From Saliniramus fredricksonii (GTDB taxonomy: Bacteria > Pseudomonadota > Alphaproteobacteria > Rhizobiales > Beijerinckiaceae), in contig NZ_FMBM01000002.1 of NCBI RefSeq assembly GCF_900094735.1, forward strand, positions 2,153,501-2,217,500: a stretch of DNA of 64,000 nt, in the 5' to 3' direction. The notes under the pieces were generated by a model. It saw only the letters and a list, made by a program, of their open reading frames with translations, made no database searches and had not been told where the DNA came from. Position numbers and translations under genes: made by a program. Shown here piece by piece: positions 1 to 12,337 of this stretch. The stretch's first letter is position 1, and every line of letters starts with the position of its first letter.

Positions 1-172
1 CCCCGAGCCGCCCCAGCCCCAGACGCTGGAGCCGCGTGGCAACGGGATCCAGCAGATAGGCCAGAGCCAGCCCGGCGACGAAAGGCAGCAGGATGCTGCT
101 GAAAAGCCACAGGAACAGAACGAAGACGACGAGCGCCGCGATCCAGAATCCGAGTTGCTTCTGTATGGTCAT
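1..172 (-). CDS. AI-2E family transporter (PerM-like), N-terminal part only
   Basis: The frame opens with an ATG at 172 on the minus strand and runs off the left edge, so only about 57 residues are visible. They begin MTIQKQLGFWIAALVVFVLF and form a hydrophobic helix followed by LLPFVAGLALAYLLDP and a short basic stretch, the usual start of the AI-2E/PerM multi-spanning permease family. The protein would lie in the inner membrane; substrates of the family are varied and cannot be assigned here. It lies 40 bp downstream of the phosphatidyltransferase gene on the same strand, so co-transcription is likely. The family call rests on the first two helices only. Confidence 0.7.
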   Translation of the reverse strand, partial: MTIQKQLGFWIAALVVFVLFLWLFSSILLPFVAGLALAYLLDPVATRLQRLGLGRLG

Positions 173-212
173 CGAACCCTCGGCAAAAGCGGCGCGAACG
201 CGCAGGATCTGG

Positions 213-743
213 TCACCGGGTCATGTGCCGCAACCAGATCACGAGATAGGCGCCGGCGGTGATGACGGTCAAGACCGCAACACCCCACAGCATGAAAGTC
301 TCGACTTGCGGCGCGGCGAGGCCAAGCGCGAGCAGGCCCAGAACCAGCGCCACATAAGCGATCTGCAAGGCCGTGTTCACTTTCGAGATCATCAGCGGTC
401 GGACCTTCATCGGGCGCGTCAGCTGCCCTGCCACCAAGAAGGCCATGACGATCATCGCATCGCGAAACGCCACCAGGATGGCGATCCAGACCGGAATTTC
501 GCCGACCAGTGCGAGTGTCACGAAGATGGAGATCACCAGGGCCTTGTCGGCGAGCGGGTCGATCATTGCGCCGAATTCGCTGCGCATGTCGAACCGCCGC
601 GCAATATAACCATCGACGCCGTCAGAAATGCCTGCGATCACGAACATGGCAAAGGCCAGGCCCCAGGCACCCTGCAGGATTGCCAGAATGACGAGCGGCA
701 CGAGAACGAGGCGAAAGATCGTGATCAGATTGGGAATGGTCAT
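213..743 (-). CDS. CDP-alcohol phosphatidyltransferase (PgsA-like)
   Basis: A 176-residue inner-membrane enzyme that transfers a phosphatidyl group from a CDP-lipid to an alcohol; the closest functional guess is CDP-diacylglycerol-glycerol-3-phosphate 3-phosphatidyltransferase (phosphatidylglycerol synthesis). The family signature D-x2-D-G-x2-A-R-x8-G-x3-D-x3-D is complete, running from DGVDG at about residue 41 to DPLAD, so all catalytic aspartates are present. Four or more hydrophobic segments follow. The ATG at 743 is preferred over one 18 bp upstream because MTIPNLITIFR is the usual start and a G-rich ribosome-binding stretch precedes it. It lies between the pyruvate carboxylase and AI-2E permease genes on the same strand. 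Substrate choice (glycerol phosphate, serine or other) is inference. Confidence 0.85.
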   Translation of the reverse strand: MTIPNLITIFRLVLVPLVILAILQGAWGLAFAMFVIAGISDGVDGYIARRFDMRSEFGAMIDPLADKALVISIFVTLALVGEIPVWIAILVAFRDAMIVMAFLVAGQLTRPMKVRPLMISKVNTALQIAYVALVLGLLALGLAAPQVETFMLWGVAVLTVITAGAYLVIWLRHMTR

Positions 744-820
744 GCAATACGCCCCCCGCATCGCCGATGGTTAGCAGGCGTATTGAACGGGTCAAGCAAT
801 CATCGCGCGCCAAGTGTCCC

Positions 821-865
821 TGGCAGACTTGCCCCTGGCAGACTTGCCGCTGGCAGACTTGCCCC
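821..865. repeat. Three tandem copies of a 15-bp unit
   Basis: The unit TGGCAGACTTGCCCC occurs at 821-835, 836-850 (one change, CCGC) and 851-865, with a degraded fourth start at 866. It lies in the spacer between the pyruvate carboxylase stop and the phosphatidyltransferase start. Each unit contains the inverted pair GGCA...TGCC, so it could form small hairpins. No function is evident. Confidence 0.85.
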
Positions 866-878
866 TGGCCAACTGCTT

Positions 879-4355
<3,477 letters not shown>

Positions 4356-4470
4356 GACGCATATCCCTCAGCGCGTGATTGCCGCGTGAGTTTATATGCG
4401 ATGCAACATCGCGCAAGAGGCTTGTCGCCCGCCCGCAACATGAACCGTCCAAGCTTTTGGATTTCCAACA

Positions 4471-4505
4471 GAAAGCCCCCGATCCGGGCGGGATCGGGGG
4501 CTTTC
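4471..4505 (-). terminator. Rho-independent terminator after the Bax-inhibitor gene
   Basis: Perfect 15-bp arms (GAAAGCCCCCGATCC at 4471-4485 and its complement at 4491-4505) with a 5-base loop lie 36 bp downstream of the minus-strand stop at 4541. The minus-strand arm ends in GGCTTTCTGTTGG, a short T-rich tail. Confidence 0.85.
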
Positions 4506-4540
4506 GCATCATTCCGCGACCGGTCGAACCGGTGCGTTCC

Positions 4541-5341
4541 TCACTCGCGATCGCCGAGCAGCATGAGCAGGAACTGGAACATGTTGATGAAGTTCAGGTA
4601 GAGCGACAGCGCACCCATCACCGATGCCTTCGTGGCGGTGGCGGCGTCGAAGTTGTTGAACAGGTACATCTCCTTGAGACGCTGCGTATCCCAGGCGGTG
4701 AGGCCGGCAAAGATCAGGACGCCGATCACCGAGACGGCGAAAGCCAGAGCGCTCGATTCGAGGAAGATGTTCACGACCATGGCGATGACCAGACCGATCA
4801 GACCCATGAACAGGAACGTGCCCATCCCCGACAGGCTGCGCGTCGTGGTGTAGCCGTAGAGGCTCAGGCTGCCGAAGGCGGCGGCCGTGATGAAGAAGAC
4901 CTGGACGATCGACTGGCCAGTAAAGACCAGGAAGATCGACGACATCGAGATGCCCATCAGCGCCGCGAAGGCGAAGAACATGATCAATGCCGTGCGTGGC
5001 TGCAGGGTCTCGATCTTGAACGAGAAGAAGAAGATGAAGGCCAGCGGCGACAGCATCAGCACCCAGCGCAGCGGGCTATCGTAGACGGCTGCCCCAATCG
5101 CTGTCAGAGGGACGCCGTTCAATACCGCGACCGCCTCCTGCGGGGAGCTGGCAACGGAAAGCATGTAGGTGCCGAGCGCGACCAGCCCGGTGATGCCGAG
5201 GCCGATCACCATGTTGTTGTAGACGCCGAGCATGAACGCGCGCAGGCCCTGATCGATCTCGGCCTGCGACCGCGCCCGGGTCCCGCTCGCGGCAGCAGCG
5301 GCGGCAGCTTGGGTATGACGGTTCTGTTCGTTGATTTGCAT
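4541..5341 (-). CDS. Bax inhibitor-1/YccA family membrane protein
   Basis: A 266-residue protein with a short Ala-rich, hydrophilic N-terminus (about 35 residues) followed by seven hydrophobic segments, the topology of the BI-1 (TMBIM) family. Characteristic pieces are GVYNNMVIGLGITGLVALGTY in the first helix, GLTAWDTQRLKEMY before the last helix, and the end LYLNFINMFQFLLMLLGDRE, which is typical of alphaproteobacterial members. Family members are calcium-leak or stress-related membrane proteins; YccA of E. coli modulates FtsH. No specific role can be read here. The gene is monocistronic, with a terminator behind it and a 262-bp spacer before it that shows no further gene. Confidence 0.92.
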   Translation of the reverse strand: MQINEQNRHTQAAAAAAASGTRARSQAEIDQGLRAFMLGVYNNMVIGLGITGLVALGTYMLSVASSPQEAVAVLNGVPLTAIGAAVYDSPLRWVLMLSPLAFIFFFSFKIETLQPRTALIMFFAFAALMGISMSSIFLVFTGQSIVQVFFITAAAFGSLSLYGYTTTRSLSGMGTFLFMGLIGLVIAMVVNIFLESSALAFAVSVIGVLIFAGLTAWDTQRLKEMYLFNNFDAATATKASVMGALSLYLNFINMFQFLLMLLGDRE

Positions 5342-5603
5342 CGTATTCCTCTACAGAAGATGCCTGTCCGGCATTCGCATCGGGCACCCCGTCCCTTCCG
5401 TAGGACCGGGATCGGTCCATCCAGACATGACGGCATTGGCCCGGCTCGCGCCGGAAGCGACGTTCTCTGGTAATATGGAAAATGTAACGCTCCCGCGCAA
5501 GGGTTTTCGGGTCGCAATCAGCGTGAATCGAAGATGAAAAACGCCGCAGCCCCGAATCGCGGTGGCATTATACGGTTTAATTCCGTAAAATCTGGCCTGC
5601 TGC

Positions 5604-8195
5604 CTACAAATTCCGCAGATAGCTCGCCGGCTTCTGGCTCAATATTCTCCATGTGCCCAGCAATCCCAGTGAAATCGTGACCCCGACCGCCAGCACCGCC
5701 GCACCCAGCGCCCCCTCCCAGACGAAGACGAATTCGAGCTGCATGATGCGCGTGACGATCACCCAGGCCGCGAGTCCGCCCGCAATCAGGCCGAAAATCG
5801 CGGTAACGAGGCCGAGCGCGCCGTATTCCAGCGCATAGGCGCCGAGCAGCCGGGAGCGGGTCGCTCCCAGGGTCTTGAGCACGACCGCGTCATAGAGCCG
5901 CGCCCGGTGTCCTGCCGCAAGCGCACCGGCGAGGACGAGCACGCTCGCCGCCACCGCGACACTCGATGCGCCCCGAATGGCGATGGCGAGCTGGCCGACG
6001 AGGTTGCTGACGGCTTCAAGTGCGTCGCGCACGCGCACGCTGGTAATCGTCGGGAAGGCCTGGCCGATATCACGCATCAGCGCCGGCTCGCGGGCGCGGT
6101 CTTCCTCATCCCCGAAAGTCAGCGTCGCGAGATGCATGTGGGGCGCGCCCGCAAAGGTGTTGGGCGAGAAGACCATGACGAAATTGATGCCCATGGAGCG
6201 CCACTCGATCTCGCGCAGATTGGCAATGCGCGCCTCGATATTGCGGCCCAGCACGTTCACGACGATCGAATCGCCGAGCCCGATTCCGAGCCCTTCGGCG
6301 ATCTCCGCGTCGAAGGAGACGAGATTCTCGTCCGGCGTGTCGCCCCACCATGCGCCTTCGACGATGCGCGAACCCTCCGGCGGATCCTGCGCATAGGTGA
6401 TGCCGCGATCGCCCTGCAGCACCCAGTTCACATCTTCCGGTGCATCGATCTCTTCCGCCGGCACCCCGCCCAGCGAGACGATACGCCCGCGCATCATCGG
6501 CACGCGCTCCAGCGTCCCGTCAGGCGCCGCGTCACGCATGAAGCTCTGGAAGGCTTCAACCTCCGCCGAGGGAATATCGACGAAGAAGAAGCTCGGCGCG
6601 TTCTGCGGCAGGTTCTCGGTGAGCTGGCGGCGCATGTTCGCGTCGATCAGGGCGATCGTCACGAGCAATGTCACGCCAAGCCCCAGCGACAGCACCAGCG
6701 AGGGCGTGAGCGCGCCGGGGCGATGGATATTGGCGAGCGCGAGACGCGGGCCGGCGCGGCGCGGCCGCGGCAGGCGGCGCGCCAGGGCCATCAGGCCGGC
6801 GGCGACGAGGCGCAGCAGCACGAAGGCGATGGCGATGGCGACGATGAAGATCGACGCCACGCGCGGTTCATAGGCAGCACCCAGTGACAGCGCGATCAAC
6901 GCGCCCGCAGCGGCGAGCGCGACGGCAATGTAGCGCTTGCGCGGCCAGCGACGATCCCGGTCGATCTGGTCACGAAACAGGTGCGTCACCTCGATATCAT
7001 GCACCCGGCCCAGCGGCAGGATGGCGAAGGCGAGCGCGATCAGCCCGCCATAAAGCGCGGCGATGCCGAGCTGGCTCCAGGCCAGTACCGGCGCGATCGG
7101 GATCGGCAGGACGTCGCGCAGGAGGAAGGCCGCAGCGAAGGGGATGGCGGCGCCGATGGCGAGACCGGCGAGGATGCCCAGCCCGGCGATTGTCATCACC
7201 TGCGTCAGATAGATTCCGACCACCTGCCCGCCCGGCGCACCGAGGCCCTTCAGGGTCGCGATCGAATCGCGCTTGCGATCGACGAAACCGCGCACCGCAT
7301 TGGCCACGCCCACCCCGCCGACGATCAGGGCGGTGAGCCCTACAAGCGTCAGGAACTGCGCGAAACGCTCGATATTGCGCTGGAATTGCGGATCGGCATT
7401 GAGCCGCGAGCGCACACGCCAGCCAGCCTCGGGGGCCGCTTCGTGGATCGCCTCCTCGACGCGCGCGAGCAGCGCATCGTCGCCGGCCCCGCCGGGCAGC
7501 GCAATGCGATAGGTCCAGCGTACGAGACTGCCGGGCTGGATCAGCCCGCTCTCGCGCAGGGCCGGAACGGTCATCAGGAGGCGCGGGCCGAAACCGATCC
7601 CCTCGGCCACCTTGTCGGGCTCGGATTGCAGCGCGGCGCGGATCTCGAAACGCGACGTGCCGATGCGGATTTCGTCACCCGTCTCCAGATCGAGCCGCGA
7701 CAGCAGCACCGGATCGGCGACGGCGCCGAAAACACCGTCACGCTCCGCCAGCAATTCCCCGATCGGCGCCTGCGGCGTGGTGGCAATCTCCCCGATCACC
7801 GGATAATCGGGGCCGACCGCCTTGATCTCGACCAGGGCCGAGCCGTTCTCATCCGCATGCGCCATGCCGCGCAGGGTGGCGATGGTGGAAATCTCGCCAT
7901 AGCCTGCGAGCAGATCACGCTCGGCCGGTGTCGCCTCACGCTGGAGCAGCGAATAGGCCAGATCACCACCCAGAATGGTACGGCCCTCCCGTGCCATGCC
8001 TTCGGTCAACGCGCTCGAGAGCGAGGAGACGCCCGCGATCGCGGCGACGCCGAGCGCGATACAGCCGAGGAAAATGCCGAAACCGCGCAGGCCCGAACGC
8101 ATTTCGCGCAAGGCCAGACGCAGAACCAGCGGCAGGCGCGCGGCGCGCCCTCCGCGCGGGGTATCGTCGGGCCGGGACAGGGTGCCGTGCATCAA
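5604..8195 (-). CDS. ABC transporter permease, FtsX-like (YbbP type)
   Basis: An 863-residue inner-membrane permease with two FtsX/MacB core modules: a helix near residue 45, a large periplasmic domain (about 65-265), three helices with GLTALIVGGVGVANAVRGFVDRKRDS-type sequence, two further helices, a second periplasmic domain (about 500-700), and three C-terminal helices ending SQKPASYLRNL. This is the YbbP layout. Its start codon overlaps the stop of the ATPase gene by 4 bp, so the two are translated together. With the TesA-like esterase across the divergent promoter, this reproduces the ybbA-ybbP/tesA arrangement of many proteobacteria. The family is thought to act on lipids or lipoproteins; the substrate is not known. 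Confidence 0.9.
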   Translation of the reverse strand: MMHGTLSRPDDTPRGGRAARLPLVLRLALREMRSGLRGFGIFLGCIALGVAAIAGVSSLSSALTEGMAREGRTILGGDLAYSLLQREATPAERDLLAGYGEISTIATLRGMAHADENGSALVEIKAVGPDYPVIGEIATTPQAPIGELLAERDGVFGAVADPVLLSRLDLETGDEIRIGTSRFEIRAALQSEPDKVAEGIGFGPRLLMTVPALRESGLIQPGSLVRWTYRIALPGGAGDDALLARVEEAIHEAAPEAGWRVRSRLNADPQFQRNIERFAQFLTLVGLTALIVGGVGVANAVRGFVDRKRDSIATLKGLGAPGGQVVGIYLTQVMTIAGLGILAGLAIGAAIPFAAAFLLRDVLPIPIAPVLAWSQLGIAALYGGLIALAFAILPLGRVHDIEVTHLFRDQIDRDRRWPRKRYIAVALAAAGALIALSLGAAYEPRVASIFIVAIAIAFVLLRLVAAGLMALARRLPRPRRAGPRLALANIHRPGALTPSLVLSLGLGVTLLVTIALIDANMRRQLTENLPQNAPSFFFVDIPSAEVEAFQSFMRDAAPDGTLERVPMMRGRIVSLGGVPAEEIDAPEDVNWVLQGDRGITYAQDPPEGSRIVEGAWWGDTPDENLVSFDAEIAEGLGIGLGDSIVVNVLGRNIEARIANLREIEWRSMGINFVMVFSPNTFAGAPHMHLATLTFGDEEDRAREPALMRDIGQAFPTITSVRVRDALEAVSNLVGQLAIAIRGASSVAVAASVLVLAGALAAGHRARLYDAVVLKTLGATRSRLLGAYALEYGALGLVTAIFGLIAGGLAAWVIVTRIMQLEFVFVWEGALGAAVLAVGVTISLGLLGTWRILSQKPASYLRNL

Positions 8196-8911
8196 TCCGC
8201 CTCCCCGCGATCCGCCATCGTATTCCCCGCAGGTGTATCGGGTTCCTCGATCCGCCCCGACCGCAACCGCACCATCCGGTCGCAGGAGCGTGCCAGCGCG
8301 GTATCATGCGTGACGAGCACCAGCGTCGCGCCGCGATCGCGCTTGATGGCAAACAGCAGATCGACGATGGAACCGCCGGTGGTTTCGTCGAGATTGCCGG
8401 TGGGCTCATCTGCCACGATGATCGCGGGATCCGGGGCGATGGCGCGGGCAATCGCCACGCGCTGCTGCTCGCCGCCGGAAAGCTGGGCTGGATAATGGTT
8501 CAGCCGCTCGCCCAGCCCCACCGCGCGCAATTCCTTCTCCGCCCGCGCGAAGGCGTCGGGGCGGTCGGCGAGTTCGAGCGGCAGCGCGACATTCTCCAAA
8601 GCCGTCATGGTCGGTACGAGGTGAAACGACTGGAAGACGATGCCGATATTGCGACCGCGAAACCGCGCCAGCGCATCCTCGTCCATCCCTGCCAGATTCT
8701 GCCCGGCAATGGTGATACGCCCCGAATCAGGGCGCTCCAGCCCGGCCATGGTCATCAAAAGCGTCGATTTGCCCGAGCCCGAGGGTCCCACCAGCCCGAT
8801 CGCCTCGCCCGCATCGACATCGAGCGAGATGCCCTTCAGGATATGCACGCGCGCAGCGCCCGAGCCGAGGGAGAGGTCGAGATTTTCGAGGGCGATGGCC
8901 TTGTCCGGCAT
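8192..8911 (-). CDS. ABC transporter ATP-binding protein (YbbA/LolD type)
   Basis: A 239-residue cytoplasmic ATPase. Walker A is GPSGSGKST, the Q-loop lies in FQSFHLVPTMTALENV, the signature is [14 protein letters not shown] and Walker B is IIVADEPTGNLDE. The ADEPTGNLD form and the length mark the MacB/LolD/YbbA branch, which pairs with FtsX-type permeases. The first gene of the two-gene operon; the permease follows with a 4-bp overlap. The 112-bp spacer to the divergent esterase start must hold both promoters. Confidence 0.93.
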   Translation of the reverse strand: MPDKAIALENLDLSLGSGAARVHILKGISLDVDAGEAIGLVGPSGSGKSTLLMTMAGLERPDSGRITIAGQNLAGMDEDALARFRGRNIGIVFQSFHLVPTMTALENVALPLELADRPDAFARAEKELRAVGLGERLNHYPAQLSGGEQQRVAIARAIAPDPAIIVADEPTGNLDETTGGSIVDLLFAIKRDRGATLVLVTHDTALARSCDRMVRLRSGRIEEPDTPAGNTMADRGEAD

Positions 8912-9023
8912 GAACGGGGATCCAATCTGTCCTGGCAGGCGTTGTCTGACGTGCAGCGAAAAGCTGCACCCGTTGCGTTCTGATATGGGGGTTTACGCGT
9001 GATCTGCCAGTTCGGCCTTGTCG

Positions 9024-9722
9024 ATGAACCGCTTCACAGCCGTTTTTTTTCGCATCTGCGCGAAATCCGCGCGGCGCGCGGCAGCCGGAGGGCTCGCCAT
9101 CATGACGGTCGCCACCCTTGCCCTCGCGCCGGCGCGCGCCGGTGAGCCCATTACGCTCGTGGCTCTCGGCGATTCGCTTACCGCCGGCTACAATCTGCCT
9201 GCCAGCGAGGCTTTCCCGACCCGGCTCGAAACGGCGCTGCGCGATCGCGGTCACGATGTCACGATCGTCAATGCCGGCGTCTCGGGCGATACCGCATCCG
9301 GCGGGCGGGACCGGGTCGACTGGTCGGTCGAGGACGGCACCGACGGGGTGATTCTGGCACTGGGCGCCAACGACATGCTGCGCGGCCTCGATCCCTCCCG
9401 CACCCGCGACGCTCTGGACGCCACCATCACCCGCCTGCAAGAGCGCGACATTCCGGTTCTGCTCGCCGGGATGATGGCCGGGCGCAATCTCGGGCCGGAA
9501 TATGCACAGGCCTTCGACGCGATCTATCCCGATCTCGCCGACGAGCACGACGTCATGCTCTATCCGTTCTTCCTCGACGGCGTGGCCGGCGAGGCCACCC
9601 TCAATCTCGATGACGGCATCCACCCCAACCGGGAAGGTGTCGCCGTCATGGTCGAACGCATGCTGCCGACGGTCGAGGCGTTCATCGAAACGATCAGGCA
9701 AGAGCGCGGATCGACCGGGTGA
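9024..9722 (+). CDS. Arylesterase / lysophospholipase-like SGNH hydrolase (TesA type)
   Basis: A 232-residue periplasmic SGNH hydrolase. An N-terminal signal of about 40 residues ends APARA-GEP. Block I is GDSLTAGY with the nucleophile Ser about residue 51; the block III Asn is in LALGANDML and the catalytic Asp/His pair is in DDGIHPNREG. All four catalytic blocks are present. The ATG at 9024 is chosen over an in-frame TTG 6 bp upstream. Family members hydrolyse acyl-CoA, aryl esters and lysophospholipids; the true substrate is not predictable. Divergent from the YbbA/YbbP exporter, an arrangement conserved widely, which suggests a shared role in envelope lipid handling. Confidence 0.92.
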   Translation: MNRFTAVFFRICAKSARRAAAGGLAIMTVATLALAPARAGEPITLVALGDSLTAGYNLPASEAFPTRLETALRDRGHDVTIVNAGVSGDTASGGRDRVDWSVEDGTDGVILALGANDMLRGLDPSRTRDALDATITRLQERDIPVLLAGMMAGRNLGPEYAQAFDAIYPDLADEHDVMLYPFFLDGVAGEATLNLDDGIHPNREGVAVMVERMLPTVEAFIETIRQERGSTG

Positions 9723-9820
9723 TCGGACGGGGCGCTTCGTTCCCCGTCTTGCCGTCATCAGCGGTGCCTCTATGATGCAGGGCGTCGCGCCCCTGCTCAG
9801 CCACCCGATGCGGAATCCTC

Positions 9821-10585
9821 ATGCTGGTCCAGGCCTTTTCGTTCGACAGTCTGATGCTGCTCGCGATCATCCTGATGGCCGGGGCGGTTTCATACGGATT
9901 TGCCCTCCTGATACTGAAGATCATGCATCGTCGGCTGAAGGGTGAAGGCGCACGCCTTCCCGTGCCGGCCTATTTCACCGCTGTCACCACAATCTGGGCG
10001 CTGATCTTCGGTTTCGTCGCAGCAGAAGTCTGGCAAACGAACAATCGCGCCGTCGAAGCCTCGCTCGCCGAACGCTCCTCAATCCAGCGGCTTTACGGCA
10101 GCGCGGCCGTCGAAGCGCTGGATCTGTTCACGTTGCGGGTGGGGCTTGCGGATTACGTCGCCGCCGTGACGGAAGACGAATGGGGCGCTGCGGCCAATGG
10201 CGAACCGCACCCACGCGCCGACGCAGCCGTGCAGGCCATTCGCCTCGCGCTGCTGGAGGTAGCCCGCACGGATATTCCCGAGCCCGTCATCGCCAAGATG
10301 GTCGTGGATTTCGACGAGTTGCAGGACGCGCGGGAATTGCGCCTCGCCATCGGCCAGCGCCATGTGGCGGAGCTGAAATGGGCACTGGTCGTGGTTCTGG
10401 CCCTGCTTTCACAGATAGCGATCGCATTCGTGCATCGCGACCGTCTGCGCGCCGGCAGGACCGCCATCGCGCTCTTCACGGTCGCCGCTTGCCTGAGTAT
10501 CTGGCTCGTCGCCCTGCACGCCTCACCCTATGGTGGCGCAGTGCGTGTCTCTCCGGAGAATCTCACCGCGCTCTTGCGACCATAG
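9821..10585 (+). CDS. Membrane protein, DUF4239/bestrophin-like
   Basis: A 254-residue protein of unknown function. Hydrophobic helices lie at about residues 10-33 and 50-67, then a mostly helical soluble stretch (about 68-185) and a helical pair at about 188-205 and 217-235, the 2+2 pattern of the DUF4239 (bestrophin-like) family. The GFVAAEVWQ...ASLAERSSIQRLYG segment after helix 2 also fits. It starts 98 bp after the esterase gene on the same strand and could be read through from it. The family name is a pattern match; no activity is claimed. Confidence 0.6.
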   Translation: MLVQAFSFDSLMLLAIILMAGAVSYGFALLILKIMHRRLKGEGARLPVPAYFTAVTTIWALIFGFVAAEVWQTNNRAVEASLAERSSIQRLYGSAAVEALDLFTLRVGLADYVAAVTEDEWGAAANGEPHPRADAAVQAIRLALLEVARTDIPEPVIAKMVVDFDELQDARELRLAIGQRHVAELKWALVVVLALLSQIAIAFVHRDRLRAGRTAIALFTVAACLSIWLVALHASPYGGAVRVSPENLTALLRP

Positions 10586-10625
10586 CGTCGACCTTCAGGG
10601 CATCAGATCCGATGGCATGACCGGA

Positions 10626-11444
10626 TCAGTCCGCTCCTTGCGTCTCGGGCAGACTTGTCTGAACGATGATACCCTGATCGCGTGCGGCCTCCATGAAGGC
10701 TGCCGGCGCAGGGGTGTCTGTCACCAGCCTGTCGAAGCTGCCCAGCGGAGCGATGGCAATCGGTGCGCAACGCGCAAACTTGCCGGCATCCATCGCCAGC
10801 AGCGCCATCCGGCTTCGCTTGATCACGAGACGCTTGAGGAAAATCTTCTGAAGATCGAAGTCCGTCGGCGCCCACGCATCGTCATAGCCAGAGGCTGCGA
10901 TCACGCAGGTATCGAAGCGGTACTGCGACAGCGCATCCGCTGCCCCCGCACCAATGAGCGATCCATCAGCTCCACCGATCACGCCGCCGACCACATGGGT
11001 TTCGATCTGCCGCGCCCCGGAAAGCGCGATTGCAGCCGGCAGGCTCGCGGTCACGACACGCAACGGCATATCTTCCAGCGCGAGCGTTTGCGCGAGCGTC
11101 TCGGCCGTCGTACCGACATCGAGGAACACGGTCTCGTTTGCGCGCAGCTGCACCATGATCGCCTGCGCAATCCGCTGCTTGGCTTCGCGCGCGAGCGTCT
11201 TCTTTTCGCTGTAGTCGCGCCGCCTCGCCTTGTCGACGGCACCGGCGCCACCGTGGAAGCGTTCGACGAGACCGAGCCGATCGAGATGGATCACCTCCCG
11301 GCGTACGGTCTGTACCGAAACACCCAGAAGGGCGGCCAGCGCATCAAGCGTGGCGAAGCCGTGGCGGGCGATATGATCGTGGATTGCACGCTGCCGCGCG
11401 CTCAGCGAAACCGAAAGGGCGCTGCTCACAGTCGAAGGGGACAT
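10626..11444 (-). CDS. DeoR/GlpR-family transcriptional repressor
   Basis: A 272-residue cytoplasmic regulator. The N-terminal DeoR helix-turn-helix reads FATLDALAALLGVSVQTVRRE, followed by the family's HGGAGAVD linker and a C-terminal sugar-phosphate sensor fold with LDVGTTAETLAQ (phosphate-binding loop) and a CVIAASGYD segment. The ATG at 11444 has GGAG five bases upstream. Members of the family sense phosphorylated sugars or glycerol phosphate and repress uptake and catabolic operons. It points away from the two carbohydrate/glycerol-phosphate-type importers that follow on the other strand, so control of those operons is a reasonable inference, but no operator could be identified. Confidence 0.88.
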   Translation of the reverse strand: MSPSTVSSALSVSLSARQRAIHDHIARHGFATLDALAALLGVSVQTVRREVIHLDRLGLVERFHGGAGAVDKARRRDYSEKKTLAREAKQRIAQAIMVQLRANETVFLDVGTTAETLAQTLALEDMPLRVVTASLPAAIALSGARQIETHVVGGVIGGADGSLIGAGAADALSQYRFDTCVIAASGYDDAWAPTDFDLQKIFLKRLVIKRSRMALLAMDAGKFARCAPIAIAPLGSFDRLVTDTPAPAAFMEAARDQGIIVQTSLPETQGAD

Positions 11445-11596
11445 GGGCACTCCATCACTGCATCCGCCATACCAGATCGCAGATTTTTTTGGAAGAATAT
11501 TTACACATTGAGCATGGCAACCTAGAACCGTCCGCAGGCTGCGCAGATGGCGCGGTGCGCTCGGTCGGATGGCGGATGATGACGAGGGACTACAGC

Positions 11597-12244
11597 ATGG
11601 CGGAGCTATGGATCGACTCCGAGGGGGAAATTGTCTCAGGCGATGCCGTTTTCGACCCGTGGCGGTTCACCTGGGAAGACGGCGAGGCGCAAGAGCATCG
11701 GGAGCTGCGCGGAATAAACGCGCGCGACGCCCTGCGCCATCTGCATGAGACGGCGCCCATGCGCCGGCTGCCTGTCGGTGTGATCGGGCCACGGGAGGCG
11801 ACCCACGGGCAATGCGCAATCGCCGAGACTCTGGGACGCGAACTCGCGAATCTGGGCCTGACACTGCTTTGCGGCGGCAAGGGCGGCGTGATGGAAGCCG
11901 TCTGTCGCGGGCATGCCGAGGCCGGAGGGTTGCCGATCGGCCTGCTGCCGGACGAGGATTGGCGCGCCGCGAACGACTACGTCGCCATTCCGATCGCCAC
12001 CGGAATCGGCAATGCCCGCAATGCGATCATCGCGCGCGCCTGTTTCGCGATGATCGCCGTCGGTGGCGGATACGGGACATTGTCCGAAATCGCGTTCGGC
12101 CTGCATTACGGCCGTCTCGTGCTCACCCTCGACGCGGCCCCCGAGGTGGAGGGCGCAATCCGGTGCATCGATATCGACGAAGCGCTCGACCGCCTCGCCG
12201 CCCGGGTCTTCAGCCGTGAAACCGTCGCGATGCCGCCTGCATGA
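11597..12244 (+). CDS. LOG-family / TIGR00725-type nucleotide-binding protein
   Basis: A 215-residue cytoplasmic protein with a Rossmann-like fold: VGVIGPREAT near residue 55, LLCGGKGGVMEAVCRGHAEAGG, and VGGGYGTLSEIAFGL, which corresponds to the PGGxGT motif of LOG (lysine-decarboxylase-like) proteins. The TIGR00725 branch is related to molybdenum cofactor carriers and to nucleoside 5'-monophosphate phosphoribohydrolases; which activity applies here cannot be told. The ATG at 11597 is chosen over ATGs at 11576 and 11579 because GAGGG sits eight bases before it. The N-terminal 50 residues (about 1-50) are an extra, acidic domain. The gene is followed directly by the Pho-box-like promoter of the next operon. 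Confidence 0.8.
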   Translation: MAELWIDSEGEIVSGDAVFDPWRFTWEDGEAQEHRELRGINARDALRHLHETAPMRRLPVGVIGPREATHGQCAIAETLGRELANLGLTLLCGGKGGVMEAVCRGHAEAGGLPIGLLPDEDWRAANDYVAIPIATGIGNARNAIIARACFAMIAVGGGYGTLSEIAFGLHYGRLVLTLDAAPEVEGAIRCIDIDEALDRLAARVFSRETVAMPPA

Positions 12245-12256
12245 ATGGTCACGGCC

Positions 12257-12287
12257 CTGTCATTAAACTATCATCAAGGGCTATTAT
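12257..12287 (+). promoter_or_regulatory. Pho-box-like promoter of the first Ugp-like operon
   Basis: Direct repeats CTGTCAT (12257-12263) and CTATCAT (12268-12274) are separated by TAAA, the 7-4-7 (11-bp period) layout of a PhoB box. After exactly 7 bases comes TATTAT (12282-12287), a good -10 hexamer. The ATG of the ATPase gene follows 51 bp later. Two other promoters in the window have the same geometry. Confidence 0.7.
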
Positions 12288-12337
12288 GAACGTTTTCTAT
12301 CAAACAGGCGCCGATCGGCGTATGGCGGAAAGCGTTC